From NCBI GenBank assembly GCA_902780135.1, contig CACZEK010000021.1, positions 1 through 64,000 of the forward strand: DNA of 64,000 nt. The letters run 5' to 3'. The translations under genes and the position numbers were made by a program. The stretch is from an uncultured bacterium (GTDB lineage: Bacteria > Verrucomicrobiota > Lentisphaeria > Victivallales > UBA1829). The notes under the pieces were generated by a model. The model had not been told where the DNA came from and did not search any database. It was given only the letters and a program-made list of their open reading frames with translations. How positions within the stretch are numbered: the stretch's first letter is position 1; each line of letters begins with the position of its first letter. Positions 46,771 through 55,782 of the stretch are shown one piece after another.

Positions 46771-48858
46771 ATGAGATCGTTACGATATCTGATCGCCACA
46801 TCGATTTACCCTCTGGCGGCTTTTGCCGTGTCCCTGATCCTGACACGCATCTGCATCGCCGTTCTGCCGCGCCTGGGATACATGGACATTCCGAAGGGCA
46901 GACACATTCACAAGGTCCCGGTCCCGCGCGCCGGCGGCATCGGCTTCATCCTCGCTTTCTGGATCACGATCTTTCTCTATCTGGCGAAGTATTACAGTCT
47001 CTCCTCCTTAGCCGAAGAGCAGATCGGCCAGTTCCTGGTCCCGCTGGCGGCCAGCTCGGTCATCCTGTTCTTCACCGGCCTTTACGACGACCGGTACGAC
47101 ATGCCGAGCGTGATCAAGCTCGCGTTCCAGATCGCGGCAGGCGTGACGCTGTATTATCTTGGCGGAGGCATCCGCACGATCTTCAACTACACGCTGCCGA
47201 ACTACCTGGCGCTCGCCGTAACGGTCTGCTGGACCGTCGGCATCGTGAACGCGTTCAACCTGATCGACGGACTTGACGGTCTGGCGGCAGGGCTGGCGTC
47301 CATATCCTCCATCTGCATCGCGATCTGGACGCTGATCAACAGCGTCAACCTGCCCATGGCGGTCGTGCTCCTCATCTTCTGCGCCGTCTGCCTCGGCTTC
47401 CTCGTCTACAACTTCTCCCCGGCGCGCATTTTCATGGGCGACACGGGCAGCATGTTCCTCGGGCTCTTCTTCGCCGCGACGAGCATGGACCAGTGCTCGC
47501 GTCCCTCCGTCACGGTCGCCGCGCTTCTCGTGCCGCTGGTCGCGATCGGCGTTCCGATCTTCGACGTGATCCTGGCGATCTGGCGCCGCAGCATCAGGCG
47601 GTTCGGATTCCACATGCTCAAGGAGAACCTCGACAACGAAGAGGTCGCGACCGAACTTGAGAACGGCATCGACTCGACCGGCAGGATCCAGATCAAAACC
47701 GCAATCGAAAACGGCAGCGGCGTGATGGACGCCGACCAGGACCATCTGCACCACAGGCTGCTGCGCGAAACGCACAGCAAGACCAGCCGCGCCGTCCTGC
47801 TGATCTACGGGATCTCCATCGCGTTTTCCCTCTTCGCCATCGGGCTGACCTTCATCGGATACAAGATGCCCGCCGTGGCGTTCCTGCTGACCATCATCGG
47901 CGTGTTCTTCACGCTCCGCCTCGCGAACGTCGAGCTGCTGGCGTCCATGAGCGTGGTGGCGCAGGGCGTCCGGTTCCCCCGGAAATCCTTCCTGCTCACC
48001 GCGATCCACCCCCTGATCGACTTTTTCCTCCTGATGCTGTCGTTCTTCCTCGTCTACGGGATCCAGGACCGGTCGATCCGGGCCATCTACCACCAGGGCG
48101 GCGTCGGCATCAACCTGCTCGTCGTTTTCGTCGTGCCGTACTTCGTGGTCCTGATCTGCTCGGGCATCTACCGCACCTACTGGCTGCGCGCGAGCATCGA
48201 ACGCTACTACACCCTGTTCAAGCTGCTGGTCCTGGGGGCGTGCATCTCCTTCATCCTCCTGAACGTCGGCTGCATGAACGGCTGGTTCTTCGAGGGCGTC
48301 TCCAAGCGGATGGTCACGATTATCTACCTCCTCGAGATGTTCTTCTCCTGCTCCTTCATCCTGCTGGAACGCTTCACGCTTCACTTCTTCGAAGGCTACG
48401 CGCTGCGTTCCTACTACCTGAAAAATGCGCCGGAAGCCAGGGAGTTCCACACGGTCATCTACGGCGGCGGCCTGGGATGCCGCATGTACGTGAACAGCCT
48501 CTACAGCAGCCGCCATTTCTCGTGCGCGTTCGAGATCCTGGGCATCGTGGACGAGGACCGGTCGCTCCAGCACCTGAACATCAGCGGATTCAAGGTGCTG
48601 GGGACCAGCCTGGACCTGGAAAAGCTGTACAAAAAACAGCCGTTCGACACGATGGTGCTCACCACCGCCAACATCTCCGACGAGATCATGGAGCGGCTCC
48701 GTTCGTTTGCCGCCAAACACAATGTCCGGCTGACCATGTTCCTGGCACAGGAATACCCCGCCGACATGAAGTTATTCACGGAAATGCAGGCGAAAGCGAT
48801 CCGCGCTCTTAACGAAGAAAAGGCGATCGGGCAGGAAGAGGCGGAGTCCGGGAAATGA
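46771..48858 (+). CDS. WecA/MraY-family polyprenyl-phosphate sugar-1-P transferase fused to a CapD-type N-terminal unit
   Basis: 695 residues. Residues 1-~370: PNPT-family transferase, which loads a sugar-1-phosphate on undecaprenyl phosphate at the inner membrane. Motifs: GRHIHKVPVPRAGGIG, GLYDDRYDMPS (Asp-Asp), VNAFNLIDGLDGLAAG and FMGDTGSMFLG; about 10 helices. Residues ~380-690: further helices, then a Rossmann-like domain (FHTVIYGGGLGCRMYVN, FEILGIVDED, GTSLDLEKL) as in the N-terminal membrane/NAD-like unit of CapD/WbpM/FlaA1-type proteins, without the epimerase/dehydratase domain. This order is unusual. LpxK overlaps by four bases. Confidence 0.88.
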   Translation: MRSLRYLIATSIYPLAAFAVSLILTRICIAVLPRLGYMDIPKGRHIHKVPVPRAGGIGFILAFWITIFLYLAKYYSLSSLAEEQIGQFLVPLAASSVILFFTGLYDDRYDMPSVIKLAFQIAAGVTLYYLGGGIRTIFNYTLPNYLALAVTVCWTVGIVNAFNLIDGLDGLAAGLASISSICIAIWTLINSVNLPMAVVLLIFCAVCLGFLVYNFSPARIFMGDTGSMFLGLFFAATSMDQCSRPSVTVAALLVPLVAIGVPIFDVILAIWRRSIRRFGFHMLKENLDNEEVATELENGIDSTGRIQIKTAIENGSGVMDADQDHLHHRLLRETHSKTSRAVLLIYGISIAFSLFAIGLTFIGYKMPAVAFLLTIIGVFFTLRLANVELLASMSVVAQGVRFPRKSFLLTAIHPLIDFFLLMLSFFLVYGIQDRSIRAIYHQGGVGINLLVVFVVPYFVVLICSGIYRTYWLRASIERYYTLFKLLVLGACISFILLNVGCMNGWFFEGVSKRMVTIIYLLEMFFSCSFILLERFTLHFFEGYALRSYYLKNAPEAREFHTVIYGGGLGCRMYVNSLYSSRHFSCAFEILGIVDEDRSLQHLNISGFKVLGTSLDLEKLYKKQPFDTMVLTTANISDEIMERLRSFAAKHNVRLTMFLAQEYPADMKLFTEMQAKAIRALNEEKAIGQEEAESGK

Positions 48859-50027
48859 CGCTGCACGAGATCGGCGAAAACCTGGAGCAGTATTTCATCG
48901 AGATCATTCAGGAGAAACGCCGCAGTTCCTTTGACCGCGTCACCTACGGGTTCCTGTTCCTGGCATCCAGATTCTACCGCCGCGCCGTCCAGTTCCGCCT
49001 GTGGCTCTACGAAAACCGCGTCATCCGCAACCACTCCATCGGCTGCCTGGTGGTCAGCATCGGCAACCTCACATGCGGCGGCACGGGCAAGACCCCGGTC
49101 GTGGAGATCTTCGCCAAGACGCTGAGCCGGAAAGGACGCCGCGTGGCGGTCCTGAGCCGCGGATACCGCAGCCGCGACAGGTCGTTCATCGACAAGCTCC
49201 GCCGGAAATTCACCTCGCGCCACAACGTCGTCCCGCCGCGCGTCGTGTCCGACGGCAAAAACCTGCTCCTGAACTCGCTTTCCGCGGGCGACGAGCCGTA
49301 CATGCTCGCGACCAACCTGAAGGACGTGGTCGTGCTGGTCGACAAGGACCGCGTGAAGTCCGGCCTCTACGCCATCGAGGAATTCCACACCGACACGCTC
49401 ATCCTCGACGACGGGTTCCAGTACCTCGGACTGAAGCCGCACCTGAACATCCTGCTCGTGGACTCCACGTCCCCGTTCGGGAACCACCACGTCCTGCCGC
49501 GCGGACTCCTCCGCGAGCCGATCAAGAACATCCGGCGCGCCGACTACATCTTCCTCACGAAGTCCGACGCCTCGCCGCGCCTGCGCCACCTGAAGGACTT
49601 CCTGCGGCGGCACAACCGCCGCGCCGAGATCATCGAGTGCTGCCACCGCCCGAAATACCTGGAGGACGTGTTCGACCGCGGCGTCCGCTTCCCGCTTTCC
49701 CTGCTCAACGGCGTGAAGATCGCATCGCTCTCCGCCATCGCGAACCCCGCCAGCTTCAACGCATTCCTGACCCTGCACGGCGGCGCGATCGTGCTGGAAC
49801 GCCATTTCGCCGACCACCACCGCTACAGCCAGCAGGAGATGATCGACTTCGTGAACGACGCGAAAGCCGCCGGAGCCGAGTACATCCTCACCACGGAAAA
49901 GGACGCCGTCCGCATGCCGCGCCTCGACCGCCGCGACCTCCCGTTCCTCTTCCTCCGCATCGAGATCGACATCCTCAGCGGACAGGAAAACTTCGACCAG
50001 TGCATCACGCGTATCTGCTTCCTGTGA
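48855..50027 (+). CDS. lpxK: Tetraacyldisaccharide 4'-kinase
   Basis: 390 residues (E. coli LpxK 328). Phosphorylates the lipid A precursor disaccharide-1-phosphate at the inner-membrane face. Walker A in [17 protein letters not shown] (Gly70-Thr80), [47 protein letters not shown] and a C-terminal [10 protein letters not shown] motif. N-terminal amphipathic region precedes the P-loop. The extra length is mostly N-terminal and in an Arg-rich insert near 110-125. The ATG overlaps the stop of the upstream transferase (ATGA), tying lipid A and undecaprenyl-glycan synthesis in one operon. Confidence 0.95.
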   Translation: MTLHEIGENLEQYFIEIIQEKRRSSFDRVTYGFLFLASRFYRRAVQFRLWLYENRVIRNHSIGCLVVSIGNLTCGGTGKTPVVEIFAKTLSRKGRRVAVLSRGYRSRDRSFIDKLRRKFTSRHNVVPPRVVSDGKNLLLNSLSAGDEPYMLATNLKDVVVLVDKDRVKSGLYAIEEFHTDTLILDDGFQYLGLKPHLNILLVDSTSPFGNHHVLPRGLLREPIKNIRRADYIFLTKSDASPRLRHLKDFLRRHNRRAEIIECCHRPKYLEDVFDRGVRFPLSLLNGVKIASLSAIANPASFNAFLTLHGGAIVLERHFADHHRYSQQEMIDFVNDAKAAGAEYILTTEKDAVRMPRLDRRDLPFLFLRIEIDILSGQENFDQCITRICFL

Positions 50028-50064
50028 GCAGCGTCGAACGGACGTTCCGGCTCTCCGCCATGCC

Positions 50065-50125
50065 GCGGGAAACGCCAGCGGAAACGTACGGAAAAAAGAG
50101 AAAAAACGGGATTTCCCGCGTTTTC
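50065..50125 (+). terminator. Possible terminator after lpxK
   Basis: CGCGGGAAA (about 50065) can pair with TTTCCCGCG (about 50112-50120) across a ~38-base loop, followed by a T-rich tract. The long loop makes it uncertain. Confidence 0.35.
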
Positions 50126-50149
50126 TTTTCTTTTCTATATCGAAATTGC

Positions 50150-50177
50150 TTGATTTTTTAGGAAAAACCTCTATATT
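50150..50177 (+). promoter_or_regulatory. ppdK promoter
   Basis: -35 TTGATT (50150-50155), 16-bp spacer, -10 TATATT (50172-50177). Confidence 0.75.
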
Positions 50178-50254
50178 AAATGGTTATTCTTCCACAACCG
50201 GTATAAAAAAAACACGCTAGAAAAACGCAAAACAACTGCAAGAAAGGATTTCGC

Positions 50255-53020
50255 ATGAAGAAATCTTCCGCGAAAAAGTACGTCTATCTGTTCGGAAAAG
50301 GCATGAGCGACGGCGACGCTTCCATGAATGAACTGCTCGGCGGCAAAGGCGCCAACCTCGCCGAAATGGCAAAACTCGGTCTCCCCGTTCCCGCCGGATT
50401 CACCATCACCACCGAATGCTGCGTCGATTATTTCGCGAACGGCCAGAAGAACCCCGCCGGCCTCGACGCCCAGATCAAGACTGCTCTCGCAAAAGTCGAA
50501 AAGGTCATGAAGATGACCTACGGCGACCCGAAGAACCCGCTGCTCGTCTCCTGCCGCTCCGGCGCCCGCAAGTCCATGCCCGGCATGATGGAGACCGTCC
50601 TGAACGTCGGCCTCGCCACCAGCACGATCCCCGGCCTCGTGAAGCGCACGGGCGGGAATGAACGCTTCGTCTACGACGCCTACCGCCGCCTCATCATGAT
50701 GTACTCCGACGTCGTCATGGAAAAGGCGGAGGGCATCGAGCCCGCCGAAGGCTGCGCCATCCGCAAGCAGCTCGACGCCATGCTCGACGACCTGAAGAAG
50801 GCAAAAGGCTACAAGAGCGACACCGACCTCTCCGTCGCCGACCTGAAGAAACTCTGCAAGGACTTCAAAGTCCGCATCAAGAAAGTCCTCAAGCGCGAAT
50901 TCCCGGACGATCCCATGCTCCAGCTGCAGGGCGCGATCGGCGCCGTCTTCAAGAGCTGGAACGGCAAAAAGGCGGTCTCCTACCGCCGCATCGAGGGCAT
51001 TCCGGACGACTGGGGCACCGCCGTCAACGTCCAGAGCATGGTCTTCGGCAACATGGGCGACACCTCCGCCACCGGCGTGGCGTTCACCCGCGACCCCGCC
51101 ACCGGCGACAACAAGTTCTACGGCGAATGGCTCATCAACGCCCAGGGCGAAGACGTCGTCGCCGGCACCCGCACCCCGTTCCCGCTGAACAAGGAAACGA
51201 AGAACGAGCAGAACAAGCACCTGGCGTCCATGGAAGAGATGCTCCCGAAGACCTACAAGGAACTCGTCGGCATCCGCAACAAGCTCGAACGCCACTACCA
51301 CGACATGCTCGACATCGAGTTCACCATCCAGGACAAGCAGCTCTTCATGCTCCAGTGCCGCGTCGGCAAGCGCACCGGCACCGCCGCCCTGAACATGGCG
51401 ATGGACATGCTCAAGGAAAAGCTCATCGACGAGAAGACCGCCGTCATGCGCGTCGCTCCGTCCCAGCTCGACGAGCTCCTGCACCCGATCCTCGACCAGA
51501 AGGCGGAAAAGTCCGCCAAGGTTCTCGTGAAGGGCCTCCCCGCCGGCCCCGGCGGCGCGGTCGGACGCATCGTCTTCAACTCCGAGGACGCCATGGCGTG
51601 CCACAAGAAGAAACTCGCCTGCATCATGGTCCGTGAAGAGACCAATCCGGAAGACGTCGACGGCATGCGCGCCGCCACCGGCATCCTGACCGCGCGCGGC
51701 GGCATGACCAGCCACGCGGCGCTCGTCTGCCGCGGCTGGGGCAAGTGCTGCATCGTCGGCGCGGCGGACATCCAGGTCGACGAGGTCAAGAAGACCCTCA
51801 AGATCGGCAAGCAGACGTTCAAGGAAGGCGACATGCTCAGCCTGAACGGCACCCGCGGCTACGTGTACGCCGGCGCGCTGAAGACCGTCGACTCCAGCGA
51901 AAACGAACAGCTCAAGAAGTTCATGAAGCTCGTCGACAAGTTCAAAAAGCTCGGCGTCCGCGCCAATGCCGACACCGCCGAAGACGCCGCCAAGGCGCGC
52001 GCGTTCGGCGCCGAGGGCATCGGCCTCTTCCGCACCGAGCACATGTTCTACGGCGGCAACGAAAAGCCGCTCTTCGCGCTCCGCAAGATGATCCTCAGCA
52101 GCACGCCCGAAGAACGCGTGAAGGCGCTCAACGAGCTCTTCCCCTACGTCAAGAAGGACGTCCTCGCCACCATGAAGGCGATGGAAGGACTCCCGGTGAC
52201 CATCCGCTTCCTCGATCCGCCGCTGCACGAGTTCGTCCCCCACACGAAGGAACAGCAGCTTGACCTCGCCAAGTCCATCGGCATCTCCCACGCGGAATTC
52301 CTGAAGCGCGCCGACGCCCTGAAGGAAAGCAACCCGATGATGGGCCACCGCGGCGTCCGCCTCGGCGTCACCTATCCCGAGATCACCGCCATGCAGGCGC
52401 GCGCTATCTTCGAGGCCGCCGCCGAGATCATGAAGAAGGACAAAAAGCCCTGCCACGTCGAAATGATGATCCCCGTGACCTGCGACCCGAACGAACTCAA
52501 GGACCAGAAGAAGGTCATCGAAAAGATCGCCGCGGAAGTCGCGAAGAAGGAAAAGATCAAAAAGTTCGACTACATGGTCGGCACCATGATCGAGATCCCG
52601 CGCGCCGCCATCCTCGCAGGCAAGATGGCGGAGGAAGCCGAATTCTTCTCCTTCGGCACCAACGACCTCACCCAGATGACGTTCGGGTTCTCCCGCGACG
52701 ACATCGGCGGCTTCATCAACGAATACCTCGACAAGGACATCATCCCCGCCGATCCCTTCCAGACCATCGACCGCGACGGCGTCGGCTGGATGATCCGCCA
52801 TGCGGTCGAGGCCGGACGCGCCACGCGCAAGAACCTGAAGGCGGGCATCTGCGGCGAACAGGGCGGCGAACCGAAGTCCGTGGAATTCTGCCACGAAGTC
52901 GGCCTGACCTACGTCTCCTGCAGCACCTACCGCGTACCCATCGCACGCCTTGCAGCCGCGCAGGCCGCCATCAAGTCCGAGGCTGCCGCAAAGGCCGCGA
53001 AGAAGGCGAAACGGAAATAA
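50255..53020 (+). CDS. ppdK: Pyruvate, phosphate dikinase
   Basis: 921 residues. Interconverts pyruvate+ATP+Pi and PEP+AMP+PPi via a phospho-His. N-terminal ATP-grasp domain (LLGGKGANLAEMAKLGLPVPAGFTIT; SCRSGARKSMPGMMETVLNVG; VQSMVFGNMGDTSATGVAFTR), central swivelling His domain with GGMTSHAALVCRGWGKCCIVG (catalytic His487), and C-terminal PEP/pyruvate TIM barrel (GIGLFRTEHMF, FGTNDLTQMTFGFSRDD, GICGEQGGEP with the Cys/Gly active-site region, VSCSTYRVPIARLAAAQA). Length slightly above the usual ~880, with a Lys/Ala tail. RBS AAAGGA. Monocistronic with own promoter and terminator. With gpmI it suggests PEP-centred, PPi-linked glycolysis. Confidence 0.97.
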   Translation: MKKSSAKKYVYLFGKGMSDGDASMNELLGGKGANLAEMAKLGLPVPAGFTITTECCVDYFANGQKNPAGLDAQIKTALAKVEKVMKMTYGDPKNPLLVSCRSGARKSMPGMMETVLNVGLATSTIPGLVKRTGGNERFVYDAYRRLIMMYSDVVMEKAEGIEPAEGCAIRKQLDAMLDDLKKAKGYKSDTDLSVADLKKLCKDFKVRIKKVLKREFPDDPMLQLQGAIGAVFKSWNGKKAVSYRRIEGIPDDWGTAVNVQSMVFGNMGDTSATGVAFTRDPATGDNKFYGEWLINAQGEDVVAGTRTPFPLNKETKNEQNKHLASMEEMLPKTYKELVGIRNKLERHYHDMLDIEFTIQDKQLFMLQCRVGKRTGTAALNMAMDMLKEKLIDEKTAVMRVAPSQLDELLHPILDQKAEKSAKVLVKGLPAGPGGAVGRIVFNSEDAMACHKKKLACIMVREETNPEDVDGMRAATGILTARGGMTSHAALVCRGWGKCCIVGAADIQVDEVKKTLKIGKQTFKEGDMLSLNGTRGYVYAGALKTVDSSENEQLKKFMKLVDKFKKLGVRANADTAEDAAKARAFGAEGIGLFRTEHMFYGGNEKPLFALRKMILSSTPEERVKALNELFPYVKKDVLATMKAMEGLPVTIRFLDPPLHEFVPHTKEQQLDLAKSIGISHAEFLKRADALKESNPMMGHRGVRLGVTYPEITAMQARAIFEAAAEIMKKDKKPCHVEMMIPVTCDPNELKDQKKVIEKIAAEVAKKEKIKKFDYMVGTMIEIPRAAILAGKMAEEAEFFSFGTNDLTQMTFGFSRDDIGGFINEYLDKDIIPADPFQTIDRDGVGWMIRHAVEAGRATRKNLKAGICGEQGGEPKSVEFCHEVGLTYVSCSTYRVPIARLAAAQAAIKSEAAAKAAKKAKRK

Positions 53021-53042
53021 TCCGTTCCTTTCGGATCTTACC

Positions 53043-53078
53043 GGGGCGCCTCGTTTTCACAGCGGGCGCCCCGTTTTC
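53043..53078 (+). terminator. ppdK terminator
   Basis: GGGGCGCC (53043-53050) pairs with GGCGCCCC (53065-53072), followed by GTTTTC. Confidence 0.85.
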
Positions 53079-53127
53079 GTCTCATCCCCCCCTGCCCCGA
53101 AAAACAAACCGCAAACGACCTCATCCC

Positions 53128-54018
53128 ATGCAGTTCTCCGGCCATCCTGTCTCCTTCTTCTATCCCTGGCGGTTCGTCTCACGCGAACTCTACCGGTCCG
53201 TCATGGCCGATTTCCGCGACCACGGCGCGGAAAACCTCGTGATCGTGCAGGAATGGATGGAGCGCATCCTCGAGGACCATGTCTTTTACCTGGATTTGCT
53301 GGAGACGGTCCGCGACGCGGGCATGAGGCTCTTCGAAGTGCACGCGCCGAACGGCCCGCACTGGGACCTCTCGTGCGTGTTCGAGGGGCGGCGCGGCCCG
53401 ATGATCGAAGGGCACAAACGCGCGCTGTGCTATGCGGCGGAGACCGGATGCCGCACGTACACGATCCACATCGGCGCGGGGCAGTACAACCGGTTCCGCA
53501 CGCCCGTCCCGAAACTCCGCGAAGCCGCCCTCCGCACGCTCGACGAACTCGTCCCGCACGCCGAAAAGCTCGGCGTCGCGATCGCGGTGGAGAACAGCTT
53601 CGAGCCGCCGAACACGCCCGACGAGGTGCTGTTCCTGCTGGAGCATTTCAACTCGCCCGCGCTCGGCTGCTGCTACGACGCCGGACACGCGAACGTCATG
53701 GCGCCCGCGCCCGGCAAACGCCAGGACCTCTACTGCTCCGTCATGAAGGAAGTCTGGGACGGACACGTGGTCGAATACCCGGACGCGCTCGACAGGCTCG
53801 CGCCGCACGTCGTGACCGCGCATCTGCACGACAACGACGGCTACCGCGACGCGCACGCCCTGCCCGGTTCAGGCACAATCGACTGGCATGCCATCCTCGC
53901 CAAACTCGCCGCCTGCCCGAAGCTCGTCTCCGTGCAGTCGGAGGTGCATTGTGACCGCGCGGAGAACGAGGTCACGCCCTGCCGGATCTGCCGGAAATTC
54001 GCGGAGCTTTTCCGCTGA
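53128..54018 (+). CDS. Sugar phosphate isomerase/epimerase-like TIM-barrel protein
   Basis: 296 residues of the AP-endonuclease-2/xylose-isomerase-like TIM-barrel family. Seen: LRLFEVHAPNG-like metal region MRLFEVHAPNGPHWD, YTIHIGAGQ, a metal Glu in IAVENSFEPPNTPDEVLF, LGCCYDAGHANVMAP and VTAHLHDNDGYRDAHALPGSGTIDWHAI with the His/Asp ligands, then VSVQSEVH. Members isomerise or epimerise sugars and inositols; the exact substrate is unknown. No strong ribosome site is visible before the ATG. It stands alone between the ppdK terminator and phoH. Confidence 0.88.
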   Translation: MQFSGHPVSFFYPWRFVSRELYRSVMADFRDHGAENLVIVQEWMERILEDHVFYLDLLETVRDAGMRLFEVHAPNGPHWDLSCVFEGRRGPMIEGHKRALCYAAETGCRTYTIHIGAGQYNRFRTPVPKLREAALRTLDELVPHAEKLGVAIAVENSFEPPNTPDEVLFLLEHFNSPALGCCYDAGHANVMAPAPGKRQDLYCSVMKEVWDGHVVEYPDALDRLAPHVVTAHLHDNDGYRDAHALPGSGTIDWHAILAKLAACPKLVSVQSEVHCDRAENEVTPCRICRKFAELFR

Positions 54019-54242
54019 ACGGACGCTTTTGCCCCTTCACGGGGGGCAAACCGTCCCCTCTCCCTGAAAGAAATCCGCCAGTTTTCCTGTTCATTTCCCG
54101 CTTCCGGTCCATGACGGTCTTTTTTTCGCGTTTTTTTCAAACTTTTTTTCGCATTCCGGCTTGACTTTTCCTCAATTCGGGGAAACAGTATTGTTGAAAA
54201 CAAATCTTTTGCTTTCCCCGTTCAACAGAAAGGATCCCGCGA

Positions 54243-55571
54243 ATGAAAAAAACGTACGTGCTCGATACGAACGTCATCCTCCACAGCGCGCAGGCGCTGA
54301 ACTCGTTTGAGGACAACGAAGTCGTCATCCCCATGACCGTGATCGAGGAACTGGACAAGTTCAAACGCAACCAGGACGAACTCGGCCGCAACACCCGCCA
54401 GGCGATCCGCCAGATCGACGCGCTCCGGCAGAAAGGCTCGCTCGCGAAGGGCGTCAAGCTCAACAACTCCCCGAATCCCCGCAAGTGCGGCAGCCTCCGC
54501 GTCATGATCAGCGAGGGCCGCCTCTCCGGCAGCTCCGACATGAACGTGCCCGACAACCGCATCCTGAACGTGGCGAAGATGCTGATGAACACGGAGAAAC
54601 ACCCCGTGATCTTCATCACCAAGGACCTGAACCTGCGCCTGAAGGCCGACGCGCTGGGCATCCCCGTGGAGGACTTCGAGTGCGAACAGGTCAACAGCGA
54701 CGAACTCTACTCCGGCGTCCAGACGCTCCCCGTCGTGGCAGCCGTCATGGACCAGTTCCACCGCGACGGCTTCCTCGAGATCCCGAAGGGCGTCACGCTC
54801 TATCCGAACGAATTCGTGCTGTTCGCGGACAAGGCGAACGAACACCACACCACGGTCGGCTGGTGCAAGCACGGCAGGATCGAAGTGCTCCCGAACGGCG
54901 CGGGCGAACACGTCGGCGGCATCTCGCCGCGCAGCCTCGAACAGCGCATGGCGCTGCTCCTGCTCACCGATCCCGACATCCAGGTCGTTTCCCTGGTCGG
55001 ACAGGCGGGCAGCGGCAAGACGCTCCTCGCGCTCGCCGCCGCGGTCGAACAGGCGATCAACAACAACCTGTACGAGCGCATCCTCGTGAGCCGTCCGATC
55101 GTGCCGATGGGCAAGGACATCGGCTACATGCCCGGCGGCAAGGACGAAAAGCTCGCCGTCTGGATGCAGCCCATCTACGACAACCTCGAATTCCTCCTGC
55201 AGAACGGCGGCAAGAAGGACCAGCAGACGGTTCGCCGCCGCCTCGACGACATGCGCCGCTACCACCAGCTCGAACTCGAGGCCCTGACCTACATCCGCGG
55301 ACGCAGCATCCCGCGCCAGTTCATCATCGTGGACGAAGCGCAGAACCTGACGCCGCACGAGGTCAAGACCATCGTCAGCCGCGCCGGCATGGGCTCGAAA
55401 ATGATCCTCACCGGCGACCCCGCCCAGATCGACAACCCCTATCTGGACGCCTCCAGCAACGGCCTCTCCTACCTCGTCGAACGCTTCAAGCCCGTCGACC
55501 TGCACGGCCACATCACGCTGAAGAAGAGCGAACGCAGTCCGCTTGCCGCGGCCGCCGCAGCAAACCTCTGA
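54243..55571 (+). CDS. PIN-PhoH fusion protein (PhoH2-like ATPase/ribonuclease)
   Basis: 442 residues. N-terminal PIN domain (residues 1-~150): VLDTNVILHSAQAL with catalytic Asp8, VIPMTVIEELDKFK, GRNTRQAIRQID, DNRILNVAKML, VIFITKDLNLRLKADALGI. C-terminal PhoH ATPase: Walker A VGQAGSGKTLLALAAAVEQAI (~253-260), SRPIVPMGKDIGYMPGGKDEKLAVWMQPIYDN, RGRSIPRQFIIVDEAQNLTPHEVKTI (Walker B), and MILTGDPAQIDNPYLDASSNGL. PhoH2 proteins are sequence-specific RNA unwinding and degrading enzymes. AAAGGA precedes the ATG. A clear terminator follows. Confidence 0.94.
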   Translation: MKKTYVLDTNVILHSAQALNSFEDNEVVIPMTVIEELDKFKRNQDELGRNTRQAIRQIDALRQKGSLAKGVKLNNSPNPRKCGSLRVMISEGRLSGSSDMNVPDNRILNVAKMLMNTEKHPVIFITKDLNLRLKADALGIPVEDFECEQVNSDELYSGVQTLPVVAAVMDQFHRDGFLEIPKGVTLYPNEFVLFADKANEHHTTVGWCKHGRIEVLPNGAGEHVGGISPRSLEQRMALLLLTDPDIQVVSLVGQAGSGKTLLALAAAVEQAINNNLYERILVSRPIVPMGKDIGYMPGGKDEKLAVWMQPIYDNLEFLLQNGGKKDQQTVRRRLDDMRRYHQLELEALTYIRGRSIPRQFIIVDEAQNLTPHEVKTIVSRAGMGSKMILTGDPAQIDNPYLDASSNGLSYLVERFKPVDLHGHITLKKSERSPLAAAAAANL

Positions 55572-55640
55572 CCTTCGCGCCCCGTGCCGCGCGGCATCCG
55601 CTCACTGCGACAGCGCCGCCTGCGCGTTACGTTAATTACA

Positions 55641-55669
55641 GCCCCTCCGGTCCGCCGGCGGGGCTTTTT
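55641..55669 (+). terminator. Terminator after the PhoH gene
   Basis: GCCCCTCCGG (55641-55650) pairs with CCGGCGGGGC (55655-55664, one bulge mismatch), followed by TTTTTA. Confidence 0.85.
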
Positions 55670-55704
55670 AATTAAAAAGTATATCGTTTTTTCCAAAAAT
55701 GTAT

Positions 55705-55731
55705 TTGCATTCTAAAAAAAACGTGTATATT
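55705..55731 (+). promoter_or_regulatory. Promoter of the GH27 gene
   Basis: -35 TTGCAT (55705-55710), 15-bp spacer, -10 TATATT (55726-55731), 51 bases before the start. The surrounding A/T-rich tracts could act as an UP element. Confidence 0.6.
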
Positions 55732-55782
55732 AGAGTAAAATCTAAAATTTCTACCGCATATCCCAACAAAGAAAGGCATGAT

